DNA from: Nocardioides sp. TRM66260-LWL | GTDB taxonomy: Bacteria; Actinomycetota; Actinomycetes; Propionibacteriales; Nocardioidaceae | Assembly: GCF_020075545.1 (NCBI RefSeq) | Contig: NZ_JAIQZK010000002.1 | Location: 1 to 64,000 of the forward strand | Direction: 5' to 3' | DNA length: 64,000 bases | Part shown: positions 16,022-23,236 of the stretch, one piece after another | How the letters are laid out: every line of letters starts with the position of its first letter | How positions within the stretch are numbered: position 1 is the first letter of the stretch | Program-made: the position numbers and the translations under genes | The notes under the pieces: generated by a model | The model's input: only the letters and a program-made list of their open reading frames with translations | Database searches by the model: none | Told to the model about the DNA's origin: nothing

Positions 16022-16285
16022 TCAGGAGGCGCGGCGCTGGTCGACGCCCGCGCGGCGCGAGGGACGCACCGCGACGCCGGTGCTGCGGTCCTCCGCCCGG
16101 GGCGGGGCGGCGTAGGGACGCCGCGGCGAGCGCTCCAGGGCGACGCCCAGGCGACGCGCCCGCTCGTCGCGGTCGAGACGATCGAGGCGCCCGCCCGCGG
16201 GGCCGCGGCGCTCGAGCACCGCCACCCAGGCCGCGGCCGCGGCGGTGACCACGACAGGCGGCACGAGCCAGAGCAGGATCTCCAC
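16022..16285 (-). CDS. small single-pass membrane protein, unknown
   Basis: 87 aa. Begins EILLWLVPPVVVTAAAAAWVAVL, one membrane helix, followed by a charged Arg-rich cytoplasmic tail with DRLDRDERARRLGVALER. No family recognised. GTG start at 16285, 35 bases after the moaE stop with only a weak ribosome site, so expression may depend on moaE transcription. Conserved actinobacterial genomes often show such a short membrane protein here, but I cannot name it. Confidence 0.6.
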   Translation of the reverse strand: MEILLWLVPPVVVTAAAAAWVAVLERRGPAGGRLDRLDRDERARRLGVALERSPRRPYAAPPRAEDRSTGVAVRPSRRAGVDQRRAS

Positions 16286-16320
16286 CCTGCGAGGGTAGGA
16301 CGCCCGGGCGCCCGGCGACG

Positions 16321-16800
16321 TCAGGGCGCGCCGACCCACTCCTCCGTGCCGTCGTCGAAGCGCTGGTGCTTCCAGATCGGCACCTCGGCCTTGAGCGTGT
16401 CGATCAGCGCGCGGCTGCCGACGAAGGACTCCCCGCGGTGCGCGGTGGCGGTGCCGACGACGACGGCGAGGTCGCCGATCGCCAGGGTGCCGACCCGGTG
16501 CACGGCCGCCACCGCCGGCAGGCCGTGCTCGGCGGCCACCCGTGCGCAGACCTCGGCCAGCCGCTCGGCGGCGCTGGGGTGCGCGGAGTACTCCAGACCG
16601 GTGACGCCCTGACCGCCGTCGTGGTCGCGCACCCGCCCGACGAAGAGCACCACGCCGCCGGATCCGTCGTCGTCGAGCGCCTCGAGCACCTCCGCGACGT
16701 CGAGCGGCTCCTCGCGGAGCTCCGCCAGCCGGACGACGGGACGGGACTCGGCGGCGGACTCGGCGGCAGGCTCGGCTGCGGGCGCGGCGGGATCGGGCAC
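16321..16800 (-). CDS. moaE: molybdopterin synthase catalytic subunit MoaE
   Basis: 159 aa. Converts cyclic pyranopterin monophosphate to molybdopterin with sulfur carried by MoaD. Core: VVLFVGRVRDHDGG, LEYSAHPSAAERLAEV, VAAVHRVGTLAIGD, then the active-site region LKAEVPIWKHQRF with Lys at 137 and 144, ending EWVG. The first 24 residues are an Ala/Glu low-complexity extension. No moaD lies beside it; moeZ, which activates such carriers, is about 20 kb away. ATG at 16800. Confidence 0.92.
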   Translation of the reverse strand: MPDPAAPAAEPAAESAAESRPVVRLAELREEPLDVAEVLEALDDDGSGGVVLFVGRVRDHDGGQGVTGLEYSAHPSAAERLAEVCARVAAEHGLPAVAAVHRVGTLAIGDLAVVVGTATAHRGESFVGSRALIDTLKAEVPIWKHQRFDDGTEEWVGAP

Positions 16801-16866
16801 AGCGCCACCCTAGGCGGGCGCCTCCGCTCTCAGCGAACACCCATCCGTCCCCCGTACGGTGGACCC

Positions 16867-18285
16867 ATGAGCAAGGAGCAGCCGCCCGCCGACGACGAAG
16901 GCCGCGACGACAACCCGTTCAAGGGCACCCCGTTCGAGGCGCTGTTCGGCGCCGGCGGCCTCGGTGGCCTGGGCAACCTCGGCAATCTCGGCAACCTGGG
17001 GGGCCTCGGCGGCCCGGGCGGCATGCCCGACCTGAACGCCCTCCTCGGCCAGGTGCAGCAGTTCATGCAGCCCTACGACGGCCCGCTGAACTGGACGGTC
17101 GCGCTCGACATCGCGCGTCGCACCGCGGCGCAGACGCCCGACCCGACGCCCACGCAGCGGCAGCAGGACGCCGTGGCCGACGCGCTGCGTCTGGCCGACC
17201 ACTGGCTCGACCCCGTCACCGCGCTGCCCTCGGGCATCTCCTCCACCGCCGCGTGGAGCCGCGCGGAGTGGATCGTCGGCACCGCGGACGCCTGGAAGGT
17301 GCTGGTGGAGCCGATCGCGCAGAGCTCGGTCGACGCGCTCGGCGGTGCGCTGCCCCCCGAGGCGCGCGCGGCCGTCGGCCCGCTGATCGGGATGATGACC
17401 CAGGCCATCGGCGGCATGCTGGCGCACCAGGTGGGCCAGGGCATCGGCGCGCTGGCCGGCGACGTGCTGAGCGTCAGCGACGCCGGGCTCGCGCTCGGCG
17501 CGTCGGGTCGCGCGGCCCTGCTGCCGACCGCGATCGAGGCGTTCGCCAAGGGCCTCGACGTCCCCTACGACGACGTCCTGCTCTACCTCGCGCTGCGCGA
17601 GGCCGCCCACCAGCGGCTCTTCGCCCACGTCCCGTGGCTGCGCGAGCACCTCGTCGGCGCGGTCACCGACTACGGCCGCGGCATCACGATCAACGCCGAG
17701 GCGATGCAGCAGCGGCTCGAGGAGCAGATGCGGGGCATCGACCCCACCGACCCGGCCGCGATCCAGCGGCTGATGGAGGGCGGGCTCTTCGACCCGCCGC
17801 GCACGCCGGCGCAGGACGCCGCGCTCCAGCGTCTCGAGATCGTGCTCGCCCTGGTGGAGGGCTGGGTCGACGAGGTCGTCGGCCAGGCCACCGCCGATCG
17901 GATGCCGACCGCGGCCCGCCTGCAGGAGGCGATCCGTCGCCGCCGCGCCGCGGGTGGACCGGCCGAGGCCACGTTCTCCGCGCTCGTCGGACTCGAGCTG
18001 CGTCCGCGCCGCCTGCGCGACGCCTCCACCCTGTGGGGCTCGCTGCGCACGCGCCAGGGCGTCGAGGCCCGCGACGGCGTGTGGACGCACCCCGACCTGC
18101 TGCCGTCGGCCGCCGACCTCGACGATCCGCTGGGCTTCCGCGAGGGCGCGGACGCCCCGGCCGATCTCGACGACGCGGCGTTCGACGCCGAGCTGGCCGC
18201 GCTGCTCGACGGCGAGGACGGCCCGCGTACCCAGGACGGCCAGGGCGGGCAGGACGGCCCGGACGGGCCGGCGCCCACCCCGTGA
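16867..18285 (+). CDS. zinc-dependent metalloprotease-like protein (DUF2342)
   Basis: 472 aa, matching the actinobacterial family linked to F420-producing genomes. The N-terminus is a Gly/Leu/Asn repeat (GGLGNLGNLGNLGG), then a helical body and the conserved LREAAHQRLFAHVPWL (about 243-258), the E-x-x-H-bearing helix considered its metal site. C-terminal LFDPPRTPAQDAALQRLE and LWGSLRTRQGVEARDGVWTH are family marks. A Gly/Gln/Asp tail closes it. ATG at 16867; the TGA overlaps the GTG of the NUDIX gene. Proteolysis is presumed from family annotation only. Confidence 0.85.
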   Translation: MSKEQPPADDEGRDDNPFKGTPFEALFGAGGLGGLGNLGNLGNLGGLGGPGGMPDLNALLGQVQQFMQPYDGPLNWTVALDIARRTAAQTPDPTPTQRQQDAVADALRLADHWLDPVTALPSGISSTAAWSRAEWIVGTADAWKVLVEPIAQSSVDALGGALPPEARAAVGPLIGMMTQAIGGMLAHQVGQGIGALAGDVLSVSDAGLALGASGRAALLPTAIEAFAKGLDVPYDDVLLYLALREAAHQRLFAHVPWLREHLVGAVTDYGRGITINAEAMQQRLEEQMRGIDPTDPAAIQRLMEGGLFDPPRTPAQDAALQRLEIVLALVEGWVDEVVGQATADRMPTAARLQEAIRRRRAAGGPAEATFSALVGLELRPRRLRDASTLWGSLRTRQGVEARDGVWTHPDLLPSAADLDDPLGFREGADAPADLDDAAFDAELAALLDGEDGPRTQDGQGGQDGPDGPAPTP

Positions 18286-18836
18286 GCGACCTGCACGCCG
18301 ACGCGCTCGCCACGCTGACCGCCTGGGTGGCGCCGACCGAGCAGCAGGAGGCCCTGCGGGCGCGCTTCGTCCAGCACCTGCACGACCACGCCGACGGCGT
18401 CGAGCGCGCCTGCACGCCGGGCCACCTGACCGCCGGCGTGCTGGTCGTCGACGCCTCGGGCGAGCACATGCTGATGACGCTGCACGCCAAGGCGCGGCGC
18501 TGGTTCCACCTCGGGGGCCACCTCGAGCCCGCCGACGCCACCCTGCTCGCGGCCGCCCTGCGGGAGGGCCGGGAGGAGTCCGGGCTCCACGACCTCGCGA
18601 TCGACCCCGTGCCCGCCCAGCTCGACGCGCACACCGTGCCGTTCTGCGCCGGCCACGCCGAGGTCGAGCACCTCGACGTCCGCTACGTGGCGCGCGCTCG
18701 CGAGGGCCTGCTGCCGACCGTCAGCGAGGAGTCGATCGACGTGCGCTGGTGGCCGATCGACGCCCCGCCCGAGGGCGTCGAGCCGGAGCTGCTGGCCCTC
18801 GCCCGGATCGCGCGGGAGCGGCTCGCCGGCGACTGA
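18282..18836 (+). CDS. NUDIX hydrolase
   Basis: 184 aa, GTG start overlapping the preceding TGA. The NUDIX helix is GHLEPADATLLAAALREGREESGL at about 86-109, with REGREESGL intact; the distal glutamate of the box is replaced by Ala, as often seen in this GGHLEPxD subgroup. C-terminal VRWWPIDAPPEG fits nucleotide-type NUDIX proteins. Substrate unknown. The coupling to the DUF2342 gene is conserved-looking but unexplained. Confidence 0.85.
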   Translation: MSDLHADALATLTAWVAPTEQQEALRARFVQHLHDHADGVERACTPGHLTAGVLVVDASGEHMLMTLHAKARRWFHLGGHLEPADATLLAAALREGREESGLHDLAIDPVPAQLDAHTVPFCAGHAEVEHLDVRYVARAREGLLPTVSEESIDVRWWPIDAPPEGVEPELLALARIARERLAGD

Positions 18837-18856
18837 GCCGGATCGGTCCGGGAGGG

Positions 18857-19423
18857 TCAGTCGACGTCGTCGGGCGCGTCAGGGTCCTCGGCGTCCAGGC
18901 CGTCGCGCTCCCGCAGCGCGGAGGACCAGCCCAGCAGGTAGCCCTTGGCCCGCTCGGCCTGCGGGTAGCGGTCGACCCAGCTCCAGAACCGCTCGTCGTG
19001 GTGCGGCTCGAGCAGGTGCGTCAGCTCGTGCACCAGCACGTAGTCGACCACCCAGCCGGGCATGCCCTGCAGCCGCGTGGAGAGCCGGATCGTGCGCTCC
19101 CCCGGCGTGCAGGAGCCCCAGCGGGCGCTCTGGTTCTCGACCCAGCGCACCGACTCGGGCCGGGCCAGGCCGCCGAGGTAGCGGTCGCTGAGCGAGCGGG
19201 CCCGGGCGTGCAGGTCGGCGTCGGAGGGGCGGCGACGCCGCTCGGCCCGCTCGAGCCGGGCGACCATGGTCTCGACCCAGCTCTCCTCCTCGGCCTGGCT
19301 GAGGCTGGCCGGGATGAGCACGACGATGCGGTCGCCCTCGCGGTAGGCCGAGACGGTGCGGACGCGACGCGCCGAGCGACGCACCTCGACCTTGGCGCCG
19401 TGGGAAGCGCTCGCCCCGCCCAT
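18857..19423 (-). CDS. YgjP-like (M48-type) metallopeptidase domain protein
   Basis: 188 aa. DUF45/WLM-type fold: VRWVENQSARWGSCTPGERTI, then LVHELTHLLEPHHDERFWSWV, where HELTH (about 131-135) plus the downstream HH...FW form the zinc site. Predicted cytoplasmic. ATG at 19423 near the end of the convergent NUDIX gene. Role unknown; related proteins sit beside helicases or restriction genes in some genomes, but not here. Confidence 0.88.
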   Translation of the reverse strand: MGGASASHGAKVEVRRSARRVRTVSAYREGDRIVVLIPASLSQAEEESWVETMVARLERAERRRRPSDADLHARARSLSDRYLGGLARPESVRWVENQSARWGSCTPGERTIRLSTRLQGMPGWVVDYVLVHELTHLLEPHHDERFWSWVDRYPQAERAKGYLLGWSSALRERDGLDAEDPDAPDDVD

Positions 19424-19432
19424 GAGGGAACG

Positions 19433-20479
19433 CTAGCCGTTCGCCCAGGCCAGCAGGCGCTCCCGCGGCCACGTGTTGACGATCCGCTCGGGCTCGATGC
19501 CCGCGGCCTCGGCGCGCTCGGCGCCGTACCAGAGGAAGTCGAGCTGGCCCGGCGCGTGGGCGTCGGAGTCGATGGAGAAGAGGCAGCCGACGTCGCGGGC
19601 GAGCTCGAGCAGCCGGGTCGGCGGGTCACGCCGCTCGGGACGGCTGTTGATCTCGACCGCCACGCCGTGCTCGGCACAGGCCTCGAACACCGCCCGCGCG
19701 TCGAACCGCGACTCCGGACGCGTGCCGCGACCGCCGGTGACCAGGCGCCCCGTGCAGTGCCCGAGGACGTTGGTGAACGGGTTGGCGATCGCCGCCAGCA
19801 TCCGGCGGGTCATCGCGTCCGGCTCCATCGCCAGCTTGGAGTGGACGCTGGCCACCCGGACGTCGAGCCGGGCGAGCAGCTCGTCGGTCTGGTCGAGCCG
19901 CCCGTCGTCGAGGATGTCGACCTCGATGCCCGTGAGCAGCGAGAACGCCTCGCCGAGGTGTGCGTCGACGGCCTCGACGACGTCCAGCTGCCGGGCCAGC
20001 CGCTCGGCCGAGAGCCCGCGCGCGACCTTGAGCCGCGGTGAGTGGTCGGTGAGCACCTGGTACTCGCGGCCGAGCTCGAGGGCGCTGAAGGCCATCTCCT
20101 CGATCGGCGAGCCGCCGTCGGACCAGTCGGAGTGCGAGTGGAGGTCGCCGCGCAGCGCGGCGTGGACGGCGGCGCCCCCCGAGGTCAGCGCTCCCCCGTG
20201 CTCGGCCTCCGCCCGCGCGAGCCGCGCGGGGAGGACGCCGCGGACGGCGTCGGCGATCACCGCGGCCGTGCTCGCCCCGACGCCGGGCAGGTCGGTCAGC
20301 GTGCCGGCGTCGACGGCGCGGGCGAGGTCGTCGGGATCCAGCGGCAGCACCGCCGCGGCCGCGGCACGGAACGCCTTGACCTTGTAGGAGTCCTCGCGCC
20401 CGCGCTCGAGCAGGAACGCGATGCGGCGCAGCGCGGCGACCGGTCCGCCGTCGTACGGCTGCTCGGTGCGGGCGGGCAC
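19433..20479 (-). CDS. PHP phosphoesterase with N-terminal HhH (PolX-like) domain
   Basis: 348 aa. Residues about 15-85 hold a PolX-type helix-hairpin-helix region (RIAFLLERGREDSYKVKAFR, LTDLPGVGASTAAVIAD). The PHP domain follows: DLHSHSDWSDGG (about 112-123), VLTDHSPRLKVARG, LLTGIEVDIL, VASVHSKL, NPFTNVLGHCTGR and FSIDSDAHAP, all metal-ligand motifs of DNA polymerase X PHP domains. It lacks the polymerase domain, so it resembles a stand-alone PolX tail; probable Mn/Zn phosphoesterase in DNA or nucleotide metabolism. Three bases downstream of the enoyl-CoA hydratase. Confidence 0.85.
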   Translation of the reverse strand: MPARTEQPYDGGPVAALRRIAFLLERGREDSYKVKAFRAAAAAVLPLDPDDLARAVDAGTLTDLPGVGASTAAVIADAVRGVLPARLARAEAEHGGALTSGGAAVHAALRGDLHSHSDWSDGGSPIEEMAFSALELGREYQVLTDHSPRLKVARGLSAERLARQLDVVEAVDAHLGEAFSLLTGIEVDILDDGRLDQTDELLARLDVRVASVHSKLAMEPDAMTRRMLAAIANPFTNVLGHCTGRLVTGGRGTRPESRFDARAVFEACAEHGVAVEINSRPERRDPPTRLLELARDVGCLFSIDSDAHAPGQLDFLWYGAERAEAAGIEPERIVNTWPRERLLAWANG

Positions 20480-20482
20480 GTC

Positions 20483-21283
20483 TCAGCGTCCCCGGAAGCG
20501 CGGCGGCCGCCGCTCGTCGAGCGCGCGGATGCCCTCCTGGAGATCCTGAGTGGCCAGCGTGATCGGCTGTGCGAGCGCCTCCCACTGCAGGGCCCGCTCC
20601 AGGTCGGGGTGGCCGCCGTCGCGCAGGGCGAGCGTAGTGAGGCGGCTGGCGATCGGCGCGGTGGCGGCGACGACCGCGGCCGCGTCCAGCGCCTCGTCCA
20701 GCACCGTGTCGGCGTCGGCGAGCCGGGAGACCAGGCCGAGGGCGAGGGCCTCGTCGTCCTGCACGAGGCGCCCGGTGAGCAGCAGGTCGCGGGCGGCCGC
20801 CGCGCCGACGACCTGCGGCAGCAGGTGCGTGCCGGCCATGCCCGGGTGCAGGCCCAGCCGGACGAACGGGACGCCGAGCCGCGCGCCGCGGGCCGCGAAC
20901 CGCAGGTCGCAGGCGAGGGCGAGGCACAGGCCGGCGCCGATGGCCGGCCCGTTGATCGCCGCGATCGTCGGCACCTCCAGCCGCCGGATGGAGAGCCAGG
21001 CGCGGTAGAAGGCGATCATCCGGGTGCGCAGCTCGTCGACGGTGGCGGTGCCGTCGCCGGCCAGCCACGCCGTGTTGCCGCCGCTGGTGAACGCCGAGCC
21101 GGCGCCGGTGACGACCACGCACCGCACCTCCCCCGCCGCGGCGTCGGCGGCGAGGGCGTCGATCGCCCGCACCCACGAGGCCGTCATCTCCTCCGACATC
21201 GCGTTGCGCAGCGCCGGCTGGTCGAGGACCAGCAGGGCGACGCCGTCGCGCGGACGCTCCAGGCGCAGGTGGGTCAGCTCCAT
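20483..21283 (-). CDS. enoyl-CoA hydratase/isomerase family protein
   Basis: 266 aa crotonase fold: NAMSEEM, GAGSAFTSGGNTAWL (oxyanion hole), INGPAIGAGLCLALACDLRF and the FVRLGLHPGMAGTHLLPQVV region. The second catalytic glutamate position seen in classical ECH (G-x-x-P-E) is replaced by HPGM, so it may not be a standard hydratase. C-terminal DLQEGIRALDERRPPRFRG is the usual family ending. Probably fatty or branched acid degradation. Confidence 0.85.
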   Translation of the reverse strand: MELTHLRLERPRDGVALLVLDQPALRNAMSEEMTASWVRAIDALAADAAAGEVRCVVVTGAGSAFTSGGNTAWLAGDGTATVDELRTRMIAFYRAWLSIRRLEVPTIAAINGPAIGAGLCLALACDLRFAARGARLGVPFVRLGLHPGMAGTHLLPQVVGAAAARDLLLTGRLVQDDEALALGLVSRLADADTVLDEALDAAAVVAATAPIASRLTTLALRDGGHPDLERALQWEALAQPITLATQDLQEGIRALDERRPPRFRGR

Positions 21284-21320
21284 GCGGCGACCCTAGCCAG
21301 ACGAACCGGCGGCGAACGCC

Positions 21321-21349
21321 GGGAAACACGCGGGAACACGCCTGTTAGG
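21321..21349 (+). promoter_or_regulatory. possible SigR/SigH-type promoter of the DUF5679 gene
   Basis: GGGAAA, 17 bases, GTTAGG on the plus strand, about 125 bases before the start at 21474. Spacing is one base short of the usual range, so this is tentative. Confidence 0.3.
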
Positions 21350-21473
21350 CGCGCCGCCGAGCGTGCCGTAGGGTCGGCTCCGGCTCCGCGGCACCGGCCG
21401 CGAGCACCGACGGGCTTCCCCGGACTGCTCCCCGTCGCGACGACCACAGCTACGAACATTGAAGGAGGCCGTC

Positions 21474-21632
21474 ATGGCGGAGACCTGGAGCGGCGAGTTC
21501 TACTGCGTCAAGTGCAAGGAGAAGCGCCAGGCCGAGGGCGAGGTCAAGGTGAACGAGAAGGGCACCCGCATGGCCAAGGCCGTGTGCCCGGTCTGCAGCA
21601 CCAACCTCAACCGCATCCTCGGCAAGGCCTGA
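21474..21632 (+). CDS. DUF5679 zinc-ribbon protein
   Basis: 52 aa. Two CxxC knuckles (C11/C14 in FYCVKCKEKR and C38/C41 in VCPVCSTNLNRILG) make a small zinc ribbon; the final NRILGKA is a family mark. GAAGGAGG precedes the ATG by 6 bases. Highly conserved and probably highly expressed in Actinobacteria, with no assigned function. Monocistronic with its own hairpin terminator. Confidence 0.9.
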   Translation: MAETWSGEFYCVKCKEKRQAEGEVKVNEKGTRMAKAVCPVCSTNLNRILGKA

Positions 21633-21650
21633 GCGCCCGACCCGAACCCA

Positions 21651-21687
21651 CGACGGCGGCCCCCGGTGATCCGGGCGGCCGCCGTCG
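21651..21687 (+). terminator. hairpin after DUF5679 gene
   Basis: CGACGGCGGC(C)CCCGG pairs with CCGGG(C)GGCCGCCGTCG around a TGAT loop, between convergent genes. Confidence 0.7.
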
Positions 21688-21710
21688 TCGTTCCCGGACA
21701 CCGCCACCGA

Positions 21711-21760
21711 TCACCGGTACTCACCGGTACTCACCGGTGCTCACCAGTGCTCACCAGTGC
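21711..21760. repeat. five tandem 10-bp repeats (TCACCGGTAC type)
   Basis: Units: TCACCGGTAC twice, TCACCGGTGC once, TCACCAGTGC twice. The stop codon and last residues of the minus-strand 52-aa gene lie in the final unit. Confidence 0.85.
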
Positions 21761-21909
21761 TCGCTGTCGAGCTTCCCCTCCATCGCGCGCAGGTGACGCC
21801 GCGAGCAGGCGTCGCAGAAGGCGCGACGGCGACCGCCCTCGGTGGCCGTCGACCAGGTGAGGAGCGCGGCGGCGTCGTGCTCCTCGCGTCCGCACAGGTG
21901 GCACGTCAC
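21751..21909 (-). CDS. small double-CxxC protein, unknown
   Basis: 52 aa. CxxC pairs at C3/C6 (TCHLCGREEHDA) and C32/C35 (FCDACSRRHL) suggest a treble-clef or ribbon zinc site. GTG start at 21909. No family name known to me; similar short proteins with bacterial HNH-like or RNHCP-like knuckles are common in Actinobacteria. Its 3' end runs into the 10-bp tandem repeat, which may have altered the last residues. Confidence 0.65.
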   Translation of the reverse strand: MTCHLCGREEHDAAALLTWSTATEGGRRRAFCDACSRRHLRAMEGKLDSEHW

Positions 21910-21988
21910 CGCCCCAGGGTAGGACGGGCAGGACGCACACAGGGCCGGGATCCGTCGGGTCGACGGATCCCGGCCCTGCGGCAGGGGC

Positions 21989-22153
21989 CTACAGGCTGCG
22001 CGCGAGCGCGAGTCGAGCCTGCTGGGCCAGCGCCTCGGCACGGCGGCCGAGGGTCCGCACCCGGACGCGAGGACGCGCGGGTGCCGCGGGGTGCGCCTCT
22101 CCCAGGCGCGCGGACGTCTGCGCGCGGGCGAGGTCCTCATGGAGTAGCTGCAT
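21989..22153 (-). CDS. small basic helical protein downstream of whiB7
   Basis: 54 aa: MQLLHEDLARAQTSARLGEA, then RTLGRRAEALAQQARLALAR. Predicted helical, basic, with no cysteine or membrane segment. Start supported by CAGGAG 6 bases before the ATG at 22153. It shares an opening of the type LxxDLARxxxxxxL with the next small gene (22234-22401), suggesting an old duplication. Function unknown; second of two small genes behind whiB7. Confidence 0.6.
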   Translation of the reverse strand: MQLLHEDLARAQTSARLGEAHPAAPARPRVRVRTLGRRAEALAQQARLALARSL

Positions 22154-22233
22154 GGTGGCTCCTGACGAGGTGGGGACGGCGGTCGCCGTCGGCGTACGGG
22201 TCGGATCGGTCGGTCGGGTGCTCATCGGCGTGC

Positions 22234-22401
22234 TCACAGGCCGAGGAGCGACCGGAGGCGGGCGGCGTCCTGCTCGGAGCGCCGGGCCCGGCGACGGATC
22301 TGGTGGGCGCTGCGGACGGCGTCCGCACGGTGCCGCCGCTCGGCGGCGAGGAGCTGCTCGGCCTGGCGCTGACGCGCGAGGTCCTGGAGGAAGACGTTCA
22401 C
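22234..22401 (-). CDS. small basic helical protein directly downstream of whiB7
   Basis: 55 aa: NVFLQDLARQRQAEQLLAAE followed by an Arg-rich helix (HQIRRRARRSEQDAARLR). GTG start at 22401 with AGGAG 8 bases upstream. Helical throughout, no domain recognised. Lies 72 bases after whiB7 on the same strand and 80 bases before its paralogue-like neighbour, so it may be part of the antibiotic-induced transcript. Confidence 0.6.
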   Translation of the reverse strand: MNVFLQDLARQRQAEQLLAAERRHRADAVRSAHQIRRRARRSEQDAARLRSLLGL

Positions 22402-22473
22402 GGGAGTTCTCCTGATCGGGTGGGGTGAGGCGGGTGGATGACGCGGACGGACGAGGCGGGACGTGCTGCGGGC

Positions 22474-22752
22474 TCAGGCGGCGTCCTTGCGGGGACGACC
22501 CCGGGGGCGCTTGCGCGGGATGACGACGCCCTGGAGGAAGAGCTCGCCGCCCCACACGCCCCAGGGCTCGCGCCGTTCGAGGGCGCCGTCCAGGCAGAGC
22601 GCCCGGACGGGACAGGCCTGGCACAGCGCCTTGGCGGACTCGACGTCGCTGGGCGACTCCGCGAACCACAGCTCGGGGTCCTCGATGCGGCAGGGCATCC
22701 GGCTGGGGTCGAGGTCGGGGGCGTCGAGGACGTCGGCGACCGTGATGGTCAT
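22474..22752 (-). CDS. whiB7: WhiB7 redox-sensing transcriptional regulator
   Basis: 92 aa. Four cysteines C21, C44, C47, C53 bind a [4Fe-4S] cluster; GVWGG (65-69) is the sigma-contacting turn, and the AT-hook RPRGRPRK (82-89) binds the minor groove, which marks WhiB7 rather than other WhiB proteins. It activates intrinsic antibiotic resistance genes with the primary sigma factor. AAGGAGG precedes the ATG. Upstream lies a roughly 430-base leader with a reading frame and a terminator-like hairpin, matching the attenuation control known for whiB7. It lies next to uvrD2 as in mycobacteria. Confidence 0.95.
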   Translation of the reverse strand: MTITVADVLDAPDLDPSRMPCRIEDPELWFAESPSDVESAKALCQACPVRALCLDGALERREPWGVWGGELFLQGVVIPRKRPRGRPRKDAA

Positions 22753-22819
22753 GGTTCACCTCCTTCGTGGTCTCGTGGACGGGCGGGGCTGGGGGTCCGG
22801 GTCCGCGGGGCGATCTGCC

Positions 22820-22867
22820 CCTGAGAAGCAACGAGGCCGCGGATCCCGGTGTCGGGTTCCGCGGCCT
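22820..22867 (-). terminator. attenuator hairpin in whiB7 leader
   Basis: AGGCCGCGGA(A/T)CCC stem of 14 pairs with one mismatch (22834-22847 with 22854-22867), followed on the minus strand by the T-rich TCGTTGCTTCTC. A second hairpin, GCTGT/ACAGC (22882-22899), lies just upstream and could be alternative. Position between the leader ORF and whiB7 fits transcription attenuation. Confidence 0.7.
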
Positions 22868-22891
22868 GGAGGCTGCCGATGCTGTCGAGGA

Positions 22892-23119
22892 TCAACAGCC
22901 GGGCGGACTCCAGGCGGGGCCGACGGTCGGGTGGCCGAACGTGCGCTTCGCATCGAACGCGAACGCACGGGCACCGGTCATGCCGAGGCCGAGGTTGCCG
23001 GCGCCGACCCAGGTGCCCACGGAGGTGCGGACGTCGGAGGCGGAGCGGACGGCGGTCGGGACGACGCGCTGCACGGCGCAGATCGGGGCGATCTGCTGGA
23101 CGCGGATGGTGGTGATCAT
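22892..23119 (-). CDS. whiB7 leader reading frame (uORF)
   Basis: 75 codons starting MITTIRVQQIAPICAVQRVV at 23119, with a near-perfect AAGGAGG 7-8 bases before the ATG, ending in a TGA 25 bases before the attenuator hairpin. In mycobacteria, impaired translation of a leader frame allows read-through into whiB7; this frame is well placed for that. The predicted peptide is not otherwise recognisable. A shorter frame using an internal start is possible. Confidence 0.6.
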   Translation of the reverse strand: MITTIRVQQIAPICAVQRVVPTAVRSASDVRTSVGTWVGAGNLGLGMTGARAFAFDAKRTFGHPTVGPAWSPPGC

Positions 23120-23175
23120 CGGGGGCACCTCCTTCGGGAGTCGGGCGCACGAGGCGCGTTCGGTCTGGTGCGAGC

Positions 23176-23217
23176 ACGCTAACGGCGCGGGCACGTCAGG
23201 GGCAAACCATTTATTCG
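23176..23217 (-). promoter_or_regulatory. whiB7 promoter with AT-rich WhiB7 site
   Basis: Minus strand: AATAAATGG directly upstream of TTGCCC (-35, 23200-23205), 18 bases, TAGCGT (-10, 23176-23181). An AT-rich patch next to the -35 is what WhiB7's AT-hook recognises at its own promoter in mycobacteria; such a patch is rare in this GC-rich window. Confidence 0.65.
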
Positions 23218-23236
23218 CCGATGACGTCCGTCGGGC

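Noticed and set aside
16022..16840. A 272-codon minus-strand frame
   Set aside because: Only its last 87 codons look like a protein; the rest overlaps moaE out of frame.
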